Shown: positions 1 through 8,473 of the stretch, piece after piece
How positions within the stretch are numbered: position 1 is the stretch's first letter
How the letters are laid out: each line of letters opens with the position of its first letter
DNA from: Clostridiales bacterium mt11
GTDB lineage: Bacteria > Bacillota > Clostridia > Tissierellales > Tepidimicrobiaceae
Reading direction: 5' to 3'
Assembly: GCA_001282665.1 (NCBI GenBank)
Contig: LN874948.1
Coordinates: forward strand, 566,213 to 630,212
Length of the DNA: 64,000 bases
The notes under the pieces: model-generated
What the model saw: the letters and a program-made list of their open reading frames with translations, nothing else
Database searches by the model: none
What the model was told of the DNA's origin: nothing
Translations under genes and position numbers: made by a program

Positions 1-284
1 CCTTTATCGTTGATTTCGTCATAGTCTAATAGAAAAAATTTATTAATCATGGACTTAAAATTTCCAATATTGAATTCTTTAGCAAATTTTTCTCTAAAGA
101 TAGTAAATATAACTTCTAAAATTAAGGAACTTAAAAGCACTACTAAGAGTATTAAAATTCGTCCTTTAGTAAATCCTACATCATCACCACTCCATACATT
201 TAATAGAATAGGGCTTAAAAGGGAAGCAAAACCACCTAAAAGTACTAAAATAAACATTAAGATAAAAAATCTACGATATTTCAA
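1..284 (-). CDS. ABC exporter, N-terminal part (runs off window)
   Basis: Partial gene; its 3' part lies beyond position 1. The frame opens with TTG at 284-282, 9 bases after a GGAAG ribosome binding site that lies inside the end of the upstream regulator gene, so the two genes overlap and are probably translationally coupled. The roughly 95 visible residues begin with two hydrophobic segments (FFILMFILVLLGGFASLL and ILILLVVLLSSLILEVIF) followed by a charged stretch, the pattern of the first transmembrane pair of a type IV ABC exporter half-transporter. No nucleotide-binding domain is visible, so the call rests on pattern and on the adjacent ArsR-type regulator, which often controls export genes. 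Any other polytopic membrane protein is possible. Confidence 0.55.
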   Translation of the reverse strand, partial: MKYRRFFILMFILVLLGGFASLLSPILLNVWSGDDVGFTKGRILILLVVLLSSLILEVIFTIFREKFAKEFNIGNFKSMINKFFLLDYDEINDK

Positions 285-1071
285 TTTTAATCACTTCCAT
301 GATTTCTTTTATAACTTCTCGGTTTAAACAGTGTAAAGCCCCTTTTCCTTCTTTAGATTCTAAGACTAAACTAATTAGACCACAGGCTGCTAACTGCTTT
401 AAGTGATGATTTACAGTAGGCAAAGTTAATTTGACTTTTTCTGCAAGTTGTCCTGCAGTTAGATTTTCTTTATTTAGTGCCTTTACCATATTGAGTCTTG
501 ACTCATCTCCTAATGCTTTAAATATCTTTAAAAAATCCATATCTTTATAATTGGTATAGCTGTCAATATCTACGTCAATTCCGACTGAAAAGAAAACACC
601 TAAATCCTTATAATAAAACATTTGTATCCCTTTTTTATTTACAAGACTAACATGGGTATATAGGTTAACTCCTGGATTAAGGGACACTCCTATTAGCTGA
701 GTTAATATAGAAGGATTTTTTATATTTTTCATTTGTTTTTCTTTTTTACCAATATCAAAGTTCTCTTCCATGTTTATTCTCTTAAATTCCTCTATAAAGT
801 CAATATATGAAAATAAGAACTCAATCTGAGCCTTTCGATTCCCTTCATTTTCCTCTGAGAGAATTCTCGTCAATGCATCTCCTTCATCCGGAATCAATTG
901 ACAAAAAAACTCTTCCCTTTTCTCGTTAAACTTAAAATCTTCAACTCCCATAATTTCACACCAAGCACAATATTGTAAAAGTATACTACTACCCATCTCA
1001 TCCCTAATACAAAATGACAAATCTTGATTCAGTTCAGCAAATTTAAAAGCTAAATCATATCTATCTAACAT
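271..1071 (-). CDS. ArsR-type winged-helix regulator with long N-terminal domain
   Basis: The protein is 266 residues from the ATG at 1071, chosen because AAAGGAGG lies six bases upstream; the earlier in-frame ATG at 1104 lacks a site. The last 80 or so residues are a clear ArsR-family winged helix: FKALGDESRLNMVKAL, then LTAGQLAEKVKLTLPTVNHH as the recognition helix-turn-helix and HLKQLAACGLI before the wing. The N-terminal 180 residues are unlike the 100-residue classical ArsR metal sensors and show no obvious cysteine metal site, so the signal sensed is unknown. It overlaps the start of a downstream ABC exporter gene and probably regulates it. The DNA-binding call is secure; the target and ligand are inferred. 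Confidence 0.85.
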   Translation of the reverse strand: MLDRYDLAFKFAELNQDLSFCIRDEMGSSILLQYCAWCEIMGVEDFKFNEKREEFFCQLIPDEGDALTRILSEENEGNRKAQIEFLFSYIDFIEEFKRINMEENFDIGKKEKQMKNIKNPSILTQLIGVSLNPGVNLYTHVSLVNKKGIQMFYYKDLGVFFSVGIDVDIDSYTNYKDMDFLKIFKALGDESRLNMVKALNKENLTAGQLAEKVKLTLPTVNHHLKQLAACGLISLVLESKEGKGALHCLNREVIKEIMEVIKIEIS

Positions 1072-1177
1072 TTTATACCTCCTTTCATATCTATGATATC
1101 TCATGTTTTATTTCATGTCAATCTAATCTTGTTTTTTAATTTCAAGTTTATCTTTTTCGTTTGATTCTCATTTGAAT

Positions 1178-1221
1178 AAAAAAGTCTTGACCCCCTTATT
1201 ACTAAAGGTTTCAAGACTTTT
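1178..1221. terminator. Hairpin terminator, copy a of a dispersed hairpin family
   Basis: AAAAGTCTTGA pairs with TCAAGACTTTT around a TTATTACTAA loop, giving A-runs and T-runs on both strands so it can terminate in either direction. It lies just downstream of the AtuA-related gene that ends at 1250. The same arms and loop recur at 6193-6232 and, in diverged form, at 40194-40243 and 47881-47925. A second short hairpin, CCAAGG with CCTTGG, sits at 1228-1248. Confidence 0.7.
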
Positions 1222-1249
1222 GATAAGCCAAGGTTCCTGTCCCCTTGGT

Positions 1250-1561
1250 CTACTTTATATCTTCGAGTTCTATTTCTAAAAGTGCCTGAGCAGTACTGCG
1301 ACCCAGGGCATCAAGTCCTAAGGTTGTACTTGAACCTCCATCAAGTGAATTCTCCAAAACAAAATTCAGTGAAGAAAGTCCATCAATTTCATAACGTGTT
1401 ACAGAACCTTTACACATATCACGAAAGAAATATTGGACCCTTTCTGCGGATAGCTGTTCTTTAATAAATGCATAATCAGACTTTTTATATGGAATCACGC
1501 TGATATTCACCATATTTCCTTTATCACCGGCACGAGTATGTGCAATATTTCGTAATTTCAT
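1250..1561 (-). CDS. AtuA-related small partner protein
   Basis: This is a 103-residue protein starting at ATG 1561, overlapping the end of the upstream AtuA gene by four bases (ATGA type overlap), so the two are translationally coupled. The opening LRNIAHTRAGDKGN and the later VTRYEIDGLSSLNFVLE and LDGGSSTTLGLDALG segments are the conserved signature of the small 'AtuA-related' domain. In many bacteria this domain is fused to the C-terminus of the DUF1446/AtuA protein or encoded right after it. Its biochemical role is not established; in Pseudomonas atuA belongs to the acyclic terpene (citronellol/geraniol) pathway. It is the last gene of the importer operon and is followed by a terminator hairpin. 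Confidence 0.85.
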   Translation of the reverse strand: MKLRNIAHTRAGDKGNMVNISVIPYKKSDYAFIKEQLSAERVQYFFRDMCKGSVTRYEIDGLSSLNFVLENSLDGGSSTTLGLDALGRSTAQALLEIELEDIK

Positions 1562-2910
1562 ATCTCCACCTCCTCATACTTAACCGTAGCAACAACATCA
1601 CTAGCAGGAATGAAGATTGATGTGACCGAATATGACCTTTTCATATTTGCATCAATACCGGTAGAACCAGCTGGACCATTTGTATAGAGGAATCCGAATT
1701 CATCCATAAAAAGCTTTGCTTCTTCCTCTGTTTTTGTACGAACTGACATACGCAGCATTATTTCGCTATGGCTGTCGCTGGAATAGTAGTCCGATGTGGC
1801 TGTCTTGCAAAGTGCATTGTATCCTACATAATCTGTACGACTATCAATTGGCTTTATCCCAACAATTTTTGCCCGTTTCCAAATAATATCCGCACACAAT
1901 TCCGCTAATTTTAATGAATTACTGCCTGCAAAAGTAACTATACCTGTGGCTGTGAAACCGTCAGTATACCCTACATTGACCTTCAGGGTCTCTGGAATTC
2001 CTTTTGAAACTGCTCCTGTTACTTTAACGACATCTTTTTCTATCTGCTGAAAACGGACTCCAGAAAAATCTACGATTGCGTCTGGTGTCTTGTAACACGT
2101 AGGATCTGTTATCTCGTATAACAACTGCTCCTTACAGGTATCCACACTAACGATACCGCCTGAACCTTCAACTTTAGTTACAATAAAGCTACCATCCTCT
2201 GAAACTTCGGCAATAGGAAATCCCAAGAATTCTAGCCTTGGAACTTCCCTTTTACCAGGATCAGCAAAAAGCCCACCTGTGATCTGCCCACAACATTCAA
2301 GAAGATGTCCTACCAAAATTGCCTGACCCATATTAATGTGATTACGATCCCAACCAAACTCATGCATCAAAGGACCATAAAAAAGTGCTGCATCTGCAAT
2401 TCGCCCTGTAATCACTACATCTGCACCATTTTCCAAAGCTTCCTGTATAGGCTCTCCGCCTAAATATGCATTAGCATAATATATCTCACCGTTTAATTCA
2501 GCCAGTGTCTCACCAGGATATTGCCAACGCTCATTTTTCATATAATCTTCTATATTTGGAAAAATGTCATCCCCTTCAACTACTGCAATCTTAATGGACA
2601 GTCCCAACTCCTTTGCTACACTTGCTACTACTTTAACTGCACAAGATGGATTTGCACCACCCATATTTGTAATGATTTTTACCTTTTTCTCTACTGCCTG
2701 CTTTAACGTACGACGCATACGAACCTCTAGCATTTCATTAAAACCTTTGGTTTTGTCTTCTCTTTTTTGTACCTGTAGATTTGCAAATGAACGTTCTGCT
2801 AAAGTTTCAAAAACCAGATAATCAAGCCTTCCCTTTTCAAGTAGTTCTTCTACAGGTTCAATTCGATCTTTGCAGCAACCAGAACCACAGCCAATTCTTA
2901 TTTTCTTCAA
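1558..2910 (-). CDS. AtuA family protein (DUF1446)
   Basis: The protein has 450 residues and starts with TTG at 2910 behind GGGAG. Family hallmarks are the N-terminal IRIGCGSGCCKDRIEPVEELL, the LVFETLAERSF segment, NMGGANPSCA and the ADVVITGRIADAALFYGP stretch. AtuA of Pseudomonas belongs to the acyclic terpene utilization cluster, but the family is broad and its chemistry is not settled. Here it follows, in the same direction, the ATPase, binding lipoprotein and permease of a NitT/TauT-type importer, with its small partner directly after it. I infer that the operon imports and processes one small organic acid-like substrate. No CoA ligase or carboxylase of the classical atu pathway is nearby, so terpene use is not supported by context. 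Confidence 0.85.
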   Translation of the reverse strand: MKKIRIGCGSGCCKDRIEPVEELLEKGRLDYLVFETLAERSFANLQVQKREDKTKGFNEMLEVRMRRTLKQAVEKKVKIITNMGGANPSCAVKVVASVAKELGLSIKIAVVEGDDIFPNIEDYMKNERWQYPGETLAELNGEIYYANAYLGGEPIQEALENGADVVITGRIADAALFYGPLMHEFGWDRNHINMGQAILVGHLLECCGQITGGLFADPGKREVPRLEFLGFPIAEVSEDGSFIVTKVEGSGGIVSVDTCKEQLLYEITDPTCYKTPDAIVDFSGVRFQQIEKDVVKVTGAVSKGIPETLKVNVGYTDGFTATGIVTFAGSNSLKLAELCADIIWKRAKIVGIKPIDSRTDYVGYNALCKTATSDYYSSDSHSEIMLRMSVRTKTEEEAKLFMDEFGFLYTNGPAGSTGIDANMKRSYSVTSIFIPASDVVATVKYEEVEI

Positions 2911-2985
2911 TAAAATTCACTCCCTTACTGCAATAAACTATATAAAGCATCTCATTTATTAAATATATTCAGAATAGTACCTCTG

Positions 2986-3747
2986 TTACTTAATTGTCCA
3001 CTTAAGCATGTAATTTTTCAGCTTTTCAAAAATCTGCATTACAATAACCAATATGATTACCAAGAAAATAAAACCAACCCAAGTATGATCGTAAAGTCCA
3101 AATTCAGAATATTTTTTTACAAAAAAGCCCATACCGTACTGTGTTCCGTACATTTCTACATATACTAACATCAAAAATGTACTACGAAGTGAACTAACGA
3201 AACCCGATAAAATAGAAGGACTGGCTGCAGGCAAAATCACCTTTGTCATCAATTTGATTCCATGCAGCTCTAAAGCAGCTGCCTTATCAAAATAACGCTT
3301 ATCAATGGTCATTATACCAGTTATCGTAGCAAAGAGAGTGGTCCAGACAGTGCCATAAACAATCAAAAATATCGATGCTACAGTAAAATTTGGGGCTAGC
3401 AACAGTACGAACGGCGACAGCAAAATAGATGGCACCACACTAAATGCGTAAATTATTGGATAAAGTGCCTCTCTGAGCCACTCAACTAATCCAAGTATTG
3501 TACCAATTACCAATGCAACAATTAAGGATATTAGGATGGCTGGAATCATCAACTTGAAAGATGAAACCATGTTAATTAATAAAATCCCCTTGTTTGCAGA
3601 ATATGCCTTTCCAATAGCATCTACGCTTGGAAATAAGTACGGATTGGCACGCCCGCTTTCTGTAATATATACATACAACAATATTAATCCCATGAATATG
3701 ATCAAAGTAAGCCAGTATTTTTTGAAAAAGTTTTTAAGATTGTTCAT
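2986..3747 (-). CDS. ABC importer permease, NitT/TauT/SsuC type
   Basis: This 253-residue inner-membrane protein has about six hydrophobic segments. The short basic N-terminus NNLKNFFKKYW precedes the first membrane helix, and the cytoplasmic coupling loop is visible as ELHGIKLMTKVILPAASPSILSGF, matching the EAA-type loop of nitrate/taurine/sulfonate permeases (BPD_transp_1). It would form a homodimeric channel driven by the ATPase encoded two genes upstream and fed by the lipoprotein encoded immediately upstream. The start ATG at 3747 has AAAGGAG upstream. The transported molecule cannot be read from the sequence; linkage to AtuA suggests an organic substrate rather than nitrate. Confidence 0.88.
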   Translation of the reverse strand: MNNLKNFFKKYWLTLIIFMGLILLYVYITESGRANPYLFPSVDAIGKAYSANKGILLINMVSSFKLMIPAILISLIVALVIGTILGLVEWLREALYPIIYAFSVVPSILLSPFVLLLAPNFTVASIFLIVYGTVWTTLFATITGIMTIDKRYFDKAAALELHGIKLMTKVILPAASPSILSGFVSSLRSTFLMLVYVEMYGTQYGMGFFVKKYSEFGLYDHTWVGFIFLVIILVIVMQIFEKLKNYMLKWTIK

Positions 3748-3774
3748 TATTCTAAATCTCCTTTGTGTTAATGA

Positions 3775-4893
3775 TTAAAGGTTGTTTTCCTCGTAGAATT
3801 TTAGCAACTTTTCATAAAACTCTGGATCTTCACTGCCATATTCTTCTATTACTTCATCTAAAGCAGCTTTATACAAATCTGTATTGATATGATCTAGAAT
3901 ATCTATATCTTTAGCTTTTTCACTCAAGAAACCAGTCTTGTCCAAAATACCCCATGCACGGATAACTGAATTTTTAAGGGGATCCGGATTAACTACATAG
4001 TTTTCATTAAGCATATAGGCAGCCACATACTCTTCAGTGGTTCCAATGTTTTCAGCGTGTAAGGTAACAGCCTCCTCCTTATTAGCCTCATAATATTGCT
4101 GAGCACGAATCAAAGCCCTCATTAAAGCTTTAATGGTATTGGGATTGTCCTCTATAAAATCAGTTTGAGCAACAAGACGACAGCAAGAATAGTTTGGCAT
4201 CACTTTGCCCTGATAAGTAACAATTTCAACTTCATCCATATTAGTTACAGCATGCATCTGTCCAGTACCCTGTAAAGCATAGTCAACCTCTCCTTGTACC
4301 ACAGCAGCCAAAGCGTCATTGTAATTGGAATAAACCACCCATTCCACAGCAGAAAGTGGATCCTCGTATCCTAAATCCATAATAGCGCCTGTGAAAGCGT
4401 AATAAGCAGGATTGATAGCAACCTTCTTGCCTATAAAATCCTGAACTCCACTCCACTTAGTACCCTTACGTGCAATAACTGGCATACAGCCATCCACCAT
4501 GTGTCCTCCGAAAACTGTTAAATCCACACCAGAAGCAATTTGTTGCAAAGGGTTACTAGTCCCAGAATTGGAAGCAATATCTACCTTACCGGTAGCAAGT
4601 AGTGCCATAGCATCAGCATTGGCCGTTGCGGAAACCAGTTCAACTGTTAGACCCTCTTCTTCAAGATATCCCATCTTTTGTGCAATTGTAAGCATTATAT
4701 TCCCGCTAGTTCCATAGTTCCATCTAATTACGTTAGTTTCCAGCTCTTCTTTATCTGACTTAGCAGATTGTGAAGTTTCGGTAGTAGGTGTCGAAGAATC
4801 AGCTGGTGTGGAATTGTTGCTATTTTCACCACAACCTGTTAAGCTAAGTACTATGGTCATTACTAGTGCTAATAAAATAAATCTTTTTTTCAT
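3775..4893 (-). CDS. ABC importer substrate-binding lipoprotein, NitT/TauT type
   Basis: The 372-residue protein starts at ATG 4893 after AAAGGAGAA. It has a lipoprotein signal: KKRFILLALVMTIVLSLTGC, with the lipobox cysteine at about residue 21, then a serine/threonine-rich linker. The mature part carries RWNYGTSGNIMLTIAQKMGYLEEEGLTVELV and SATANADAMALLATGKVDIAS, typical of NMT1/SsuA-like periplasmic-binding-protein fold II receptors. Anchored outside the membrane, it would hand substrate to the adjacent permease. The 136-base gap to the upstream ATPase gene holds two hairpins (4922-4944 and 4992-5013) that may raise the relative amount of this transcript segment. Confidence 0.9.
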   Translation of the reverse strand: MKKRFILLALVMTIVLSLTGCGENSNNSTPADSSTPTTETSQSAKSDKEELETNVIRWNYGTSGNIMLTIAQKMGYLEEEGLTVELVSATANADAMALLATGKVDIASNSGTSNPLQQIASGVDLTVFGGHMVDGCMPVIARKGTKWSGVQDFIGKKVAINPAYYAFTGAIMDLGYEDPLSAVEWVVYSNYNDALAAVVQGEVDYALQGTGQMHAVTNMDEVEIVTYQGKVMPNYSCCRLVAQTDFIEDNPNTIKALMRALIRAQQYYEANKEEAVTLHAENIGTTEEYVAAYMLNENYVVNPDPLKNSVIRAWGILDKTGFLSEKAKDIDILDHINTDLYKAALDEVIEEYGSEDPEFYEKLLKFYEENNL

Positions 4894-4991
4894 ATATATT
4901 CTCCTTTTTTAATAATATATTTTTGGCAATAGTTAATCGCCAAACCCTTTAACTTTACTAGGTTTCTTGTTAATTTTATATAAACTTCTCT

Positions 4992-5013
4992 CCAGTTGTA
5001 TACATACAACTGG
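4992..5013. other. Intercistronic hairpin in the importer operon
   Basis: CCAGTTGTA pairs with TACAACTGG around a four-base loop (nine base pairs), between the ATPase stop codon and the binding-lipoprotein gene. A weaker hairpin, TTTGGC with GCCAAA, follows at 4922-4944. There is no long T-run directly after the first stem, so I read it as an RNA processing or stability element that could protect the lipoprotein mRNA rather than as a terminator. The hairpins themselves are seen directly; the role is inferred. Confidence 0.5.
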
Positions 5014-5029
5014 ATGAAATTTATGCCTA

Positions 5030-5821
5030 TTAATTAGAAATGCGGGATGTAACATCCCTATTTATTTGGAAGATTAAATTATTGCGCAACTCCATAATTT
5101 CCGGATTCTCAAACTGAGCTTCACGTGTGAACCGCTTATCTGGTGAAATAGAACATTCATAGATTATGCTGCTAGGTGACTGTCCAAAAACAATGATTCG
5201 ATTAGCCAACAACAGTGCCTCGTCTACATCATGTGTCACGAAAAATACAGTCTTTTTTTGACTATCCTGGGACCACAGTTTCAGCAACAAATCCTGTAGT
5301 CGAGCACGAGTTACTGCATCCAATGCTCCAAATGGCTCGTCCATCAATAAGATAGGAGGATCAATGCCAAACGCCTGCGCAATAGCACATCTCTGCTTCA
5401 TACCGCCAGATAACTCTTTCGGCAACTTGCGGTAAACCGACTCATCCAGTCCTACTGATTTTAATGTATTAAGTGCCAAACACTTCAGCTTCTTTTTATC
5501 TTGATTAGGAAATTTCTGTTTTAAAGCCAACATGATGTTTTCCCCCGCTGTCATCCAGGGAAACAGTCCATAGTCCTGAAATACTATGCCTCTACTTAGA
5601 CTTGCTCCCTTTATTGGCTCGTCTCCCAAAAGAATTGTTCCTGTAGTTGAAGTTTCCAACCCAGCCAAAAGACGCAAGAAAGTACTCTTTCCGCACCCAG
5701 ACTGACCAAGCAGGCACACAAATTCCCCAGCTTTTATATCCAGGTTTATGTCTTTCAATATCAACTTGCTATCGTTTTTATAAGAAAACGATAGGTCTTT
5801 AATCTTTAGATCATGCATCAT
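5030..5821 (-). CDS. ABC importer ATPase, NitT/TauT/SsuB type
   Basis: This 263-residue cytoplasmic ATPase is the first gene of the importer operon. It carries Walker A GQSGCGKST (about residues 38-46), the Q-loop in VFQDYGLFPWM, the signature LSGGMKQR, Walker B ILLMDEPFGALD and the switch histidine in VFFVTHDVDEAL. The VFQDYGLFPW sequence is typical of the sulfonate/taurine/nitrate importer group. The start is ATG ATG at 5821, with GGAG seven bases upstream. It energises the permease encoded two genes downstream. The 437-base upstream gap carries the likely operon promoter. Confidence 0.92.
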   Translation of the reverse strand: MMHDLKIKDLSFSYKNDSKLILKDINLDIKAGEFVCLLGQSGCGKSTFLRLLAGLETSTTGTILLGDEPIKGASLSRGIVFQDYGLFPWMTAGENIMLALKQKFPNQDKKKLKCLALNTLKSVGLDESVYRKLPKELSGGMKQRCAIAQAFGIDPPILLMDEPFGALDAVTRARLQDLLLKLWSQDSQKKTVFFVTHDVDEALLLANRIIVFGQSPSSIIYECSISPDKRFTREAQFENPEIMELRNNLIFQINRDVTSRISN

Positions 5822-6258
5822 ACTCTTCTCCTTTGTACATTATGAATACATCATTTATTTGAGTATAGAGATTCTTTACACCTCTAGTAACCATACAAAA
5901 AATCGCTTGTTCTATCTATTAGGAATACAATTTCACACAATTTGCACTTCGTTAATTTTTTAATGAACTTTAACCTTATTTATTATAGCAATGCAAAACT
6001 AATAAGTAAAATAGAAAAATATTATTAAAATGCCCTTCACTATAATAATAGATAATACTTTACATATCTTTTATTTAGTTAAATAACTCTAGTCGTGCAA
6101 ATGTTATATATTCTATAAATGCTAATAAATAAACATATATTAACTCGTTTGTATTTTATAGTTTTAAAATTTCAGAATTAAAGTTAAATATAAAAAGTCT
6201 TGAACCCTTTATTGCTAAGGGTTTCAAGACTTCTATCTGTCGGAGATATGACACATAT
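5822..6258. other. Intergenic region upstream of the importer operon
   Basis: No gene is supported in this 437-base stretch. On the minus strand a TATAAT hexamer with a poor TTACTT -35 sixteen bases away lies at roughly 5985-6012 and may be the importer promoter. The only clear structure is the terminator hairpin at 6193-6232, which belongs to the ABC exporter transcribed towards it. Confidence 0.35.
6193..6232. terminator. Hairpin terminator, copy b of the dispersed family
   Basis: AAAGTCTTGAACCC pairs with GGGTTTCAAGACTT around TTTATTGCTAA; a strong stem with A/T-rich flanks on both sides. It lies 27 bases after the end of the broken ABC exporter gene on the minus strand and is nearly identical in arms and loop to the copy at 1178-1221. 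Confidence 0.75.
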
Positions 6259-6882
6259 TTAAAGTTTATTATTCTTTATATATTTTTCATATAAACTTCT
6301 ATATAGTTTAGAATTATTCATTAGCTCCTGATGAAAACCTTTTGATGAAATAGTACCATTTTCTATTACAATTATTTCATCTGAAAGTAGATTTATAACA
6401 TTTAATTTATGGGATACCAATATACCTCGAGAGTTCTTCATATATTTTTCTAAAACCTTTAAATTTTCCTCTTCTGATATTAAATCTAAATTTGTGAATG
6501 GTTCATCTATGATTACAGGCAACTCCAACTCTGGCAGCAAAAACCTTGCCAATGATACTTTGTTTTTTTCTCCTCCCGATAGCTTGCTACCTCTTTGTCC
6601 AAGATTTCTATTTCCTAAATATGAAATACCTAAATCATCAACTATATTATTATATCTATCTAAAATATAATAATTCTTTGCGGTATATATTGAAGCCATA
6701 AACTCAGAAATTTCATTAATGTCACCTGAAGATAATCCCTCATATATTTCACCAATAATTTTCTTATTTAAAATCTCTTTGCTAGTTAAATTAAATAACT
6801 CTTTCAGTATATTTAAATGCTCATTTAATTCAAATTTGGAATTATCTATATTCATTTTTAACCATCTATAGCTTTCATACAT
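6259..6882 (-). pseudogene. ABC exporter, C-terminal half of ATPase domain (frameshifted from 6926-8212)
   Basis: This reading frame supplies what the upstream gene lacks: the LSGGEKNKVSLAR signature, Walker B in PVIIDEPFTNLD and the switch region ILVSHKLNVINLLSDE. The frame is open well upstream of its first ATG (6882), back to an A7 tract at 6942-6948. Removing one A from that tract would join both frames as NITLGKKGVNYSEYKEILHD, giving one exporter half-transporter with a complete nucleotide-binding domain. The ORF is otherwise intact, so the damage is either recent, a sequencing error, or corrected by slippage. No plausible ribosome binding site precedes ATG 6882, arguing against independent translation. 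Confidence 0.8.
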
Positions 6883-6925
6883 TAAATTGACATTATCATG
6901 TAATATCTCCTTATACTCTGAATAG

Positions 6926-8212
6926 TTAACTCCTTTTTTTCCCTAATGTTATATTAAAGATCAAATCCTTATCAAAAATTTCAGTGTCTTGATAATATGT
7001 TCTATACCCTGAATATATTACAGACATTGGATAATCTTCAATATTTCTTTTTCCATATGTTATATTTCCAAACTTAGGCTTTACCTCCCCAGTTAGTAAT
7101 TTCAACAATGTTGTTTTTCCCTCTCCTGATATTCCTACTACACCATACAATTTATCGATTTCTAAATTTATATTATTTAATATTACATTATTATCATATT
7201 CCAAGCTTATGTTATCAATATATGTATTTCCACTTTCTGGTAAATACTTCTTAAGTGGTAATTTAAGATTATCTTTATTTCTTTTATATAGCATTTCAAA
7301 TCTAGCTAGTGAATCATTTATTTGTTTTATACTATATATTGGCATGAAAACAGAACTAAAATATGATGTCATTGCGATAAATGAAGCTAATTCCAATCTT
7401 GAGTTTAAAATTTCAATCATAGATAAGATAAAAAATATTACTAAGGCTATGTTCTTAATGGAGTCTATTAATAATCCCCCTAATTCACTAGATAATGTAG
7501 ATTTCTTAAAATAACCATCTCTTTCATTAAATACTTTTTCTAAATCATTTAAGTAATCATTTATATTGGAATATCCCATAACAGTTTTGCGGTTTTCAAT
7601 AAATTCCAAGACCCTTGGATTAAGTTTAAATACCAGTTCCCTTGCCATAGAAAAATACTTACCATGATATTTTTTTGATATATTGATTACAATAATCATT
7701 AAAATATAAGATAATATGACTATAACTGGAAATATCCAAGACCAATGTGAAGCTATTACTAATATTACCATTGTGGAAATCAAATTGCCTACACCAAAAA
7801 AATAATTACTTCCAAAAAGCATACTCATCTGTTCAGAATCACCAAACAAACTACTCATAAAAGCTCCTGACCCTCTAGTATCCATTACCAGATTATTCTT
7901 TCTTGTTATTGAGTTTAACATCATAAAAGAAAGATTTTTTTGTATAGATATCTGAATATTAATAATCAAAAATATTTCAAGTAAGGTAATTAAAGACAAT
8001 ATTAGACTCAAGACAAAAAATAAAACCAGTGAATTAGGATATAATTTTCTCTCAATTATTATATTAATGATGTTCTTTTGAATTAAGGGAATAAAGATAA
8101 TTAATATATTACTTAGAAGTGCAGTCAAAAATAAAAAAACAATTCTTTTTTTATCCTTATTGAAAGTTATTTCTTTAAAAAAAGTATAAAATTGAGATAT
8201 TTGCTTAAACAA
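6926..8212 (-). pseudogene. ABC exporter, permease plus Walker A part (frameshifted)
   Basis: The start is TTG at 8212, six bases after a perfect AGGAGG; the more upstream in-frame TTG at 8254 lacks such a site. The 428-residue product has about six membrane segments (FFKEITF... to IALVIFFILSMIEIL), an exporter-type transmembrane domain, then the start of the nucleotide-binding domain with the Walker A variant GISGEGKTTLL. It stops at TAA directly after an A7 tract (6942-6948), before the signature motif. The remainder is in the next frame at 6259-6882. As written the product would be an ATPase without signature or Walker B, hence inactive. Substrate unknown. Confidence 0.8.
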
Positions 8213-8440
8213 TTTATTCCTCCTAACTTTGATTTTAGGTATAAGTGTCCCCAAAAAATGGTAGAGGCATTTTTAACACTGATAACTAGATTAAGAAGTT
8301 TCTTATTGAAAAGTTAAATATAGAATCGTATTTATTTACTATTTCATTTTTTATTTTCTGGCAACCCTTTTAATCTTCCAACATGATTATATCATTAGCA
8401 AGATTTATTTTCCATATATTCTGAAAATAGGCTAAATAAA

Positions 8441-8468
8441 TGCCATAGCACAATTTCAAGCTATGGCA
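8441..8468. terminator. Terminator hairpin of the MoxR/propeller/VWA operon
   Basis: TGCCATAGC at 8441-8449 pairs with GCTATGGCA at 8460-8468 (nine base pairs, ten-base loop), starting five bases after the VWA gene stop codon. The downstream minus-strand sequence is T-rich but not a clean run. The rest of 8213-8473 shows no gene. Confidence 0.6.
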
Positions 8469-8473
8469 TATCC

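Noticed and set aside
49..327. Plus-strand ORF of 92 codons
   Set aside because: It is antisense to the ABC exporter start and the end of the ArsR-type gene, both better supported; no ribosome binding site.
6259..6882. Independent soluble ATPase gene
   Set aside because: It lacks Walker A and continues the upstream frame once one base of the A7 tract is removed, so it is the second half of a broken exporter gene.
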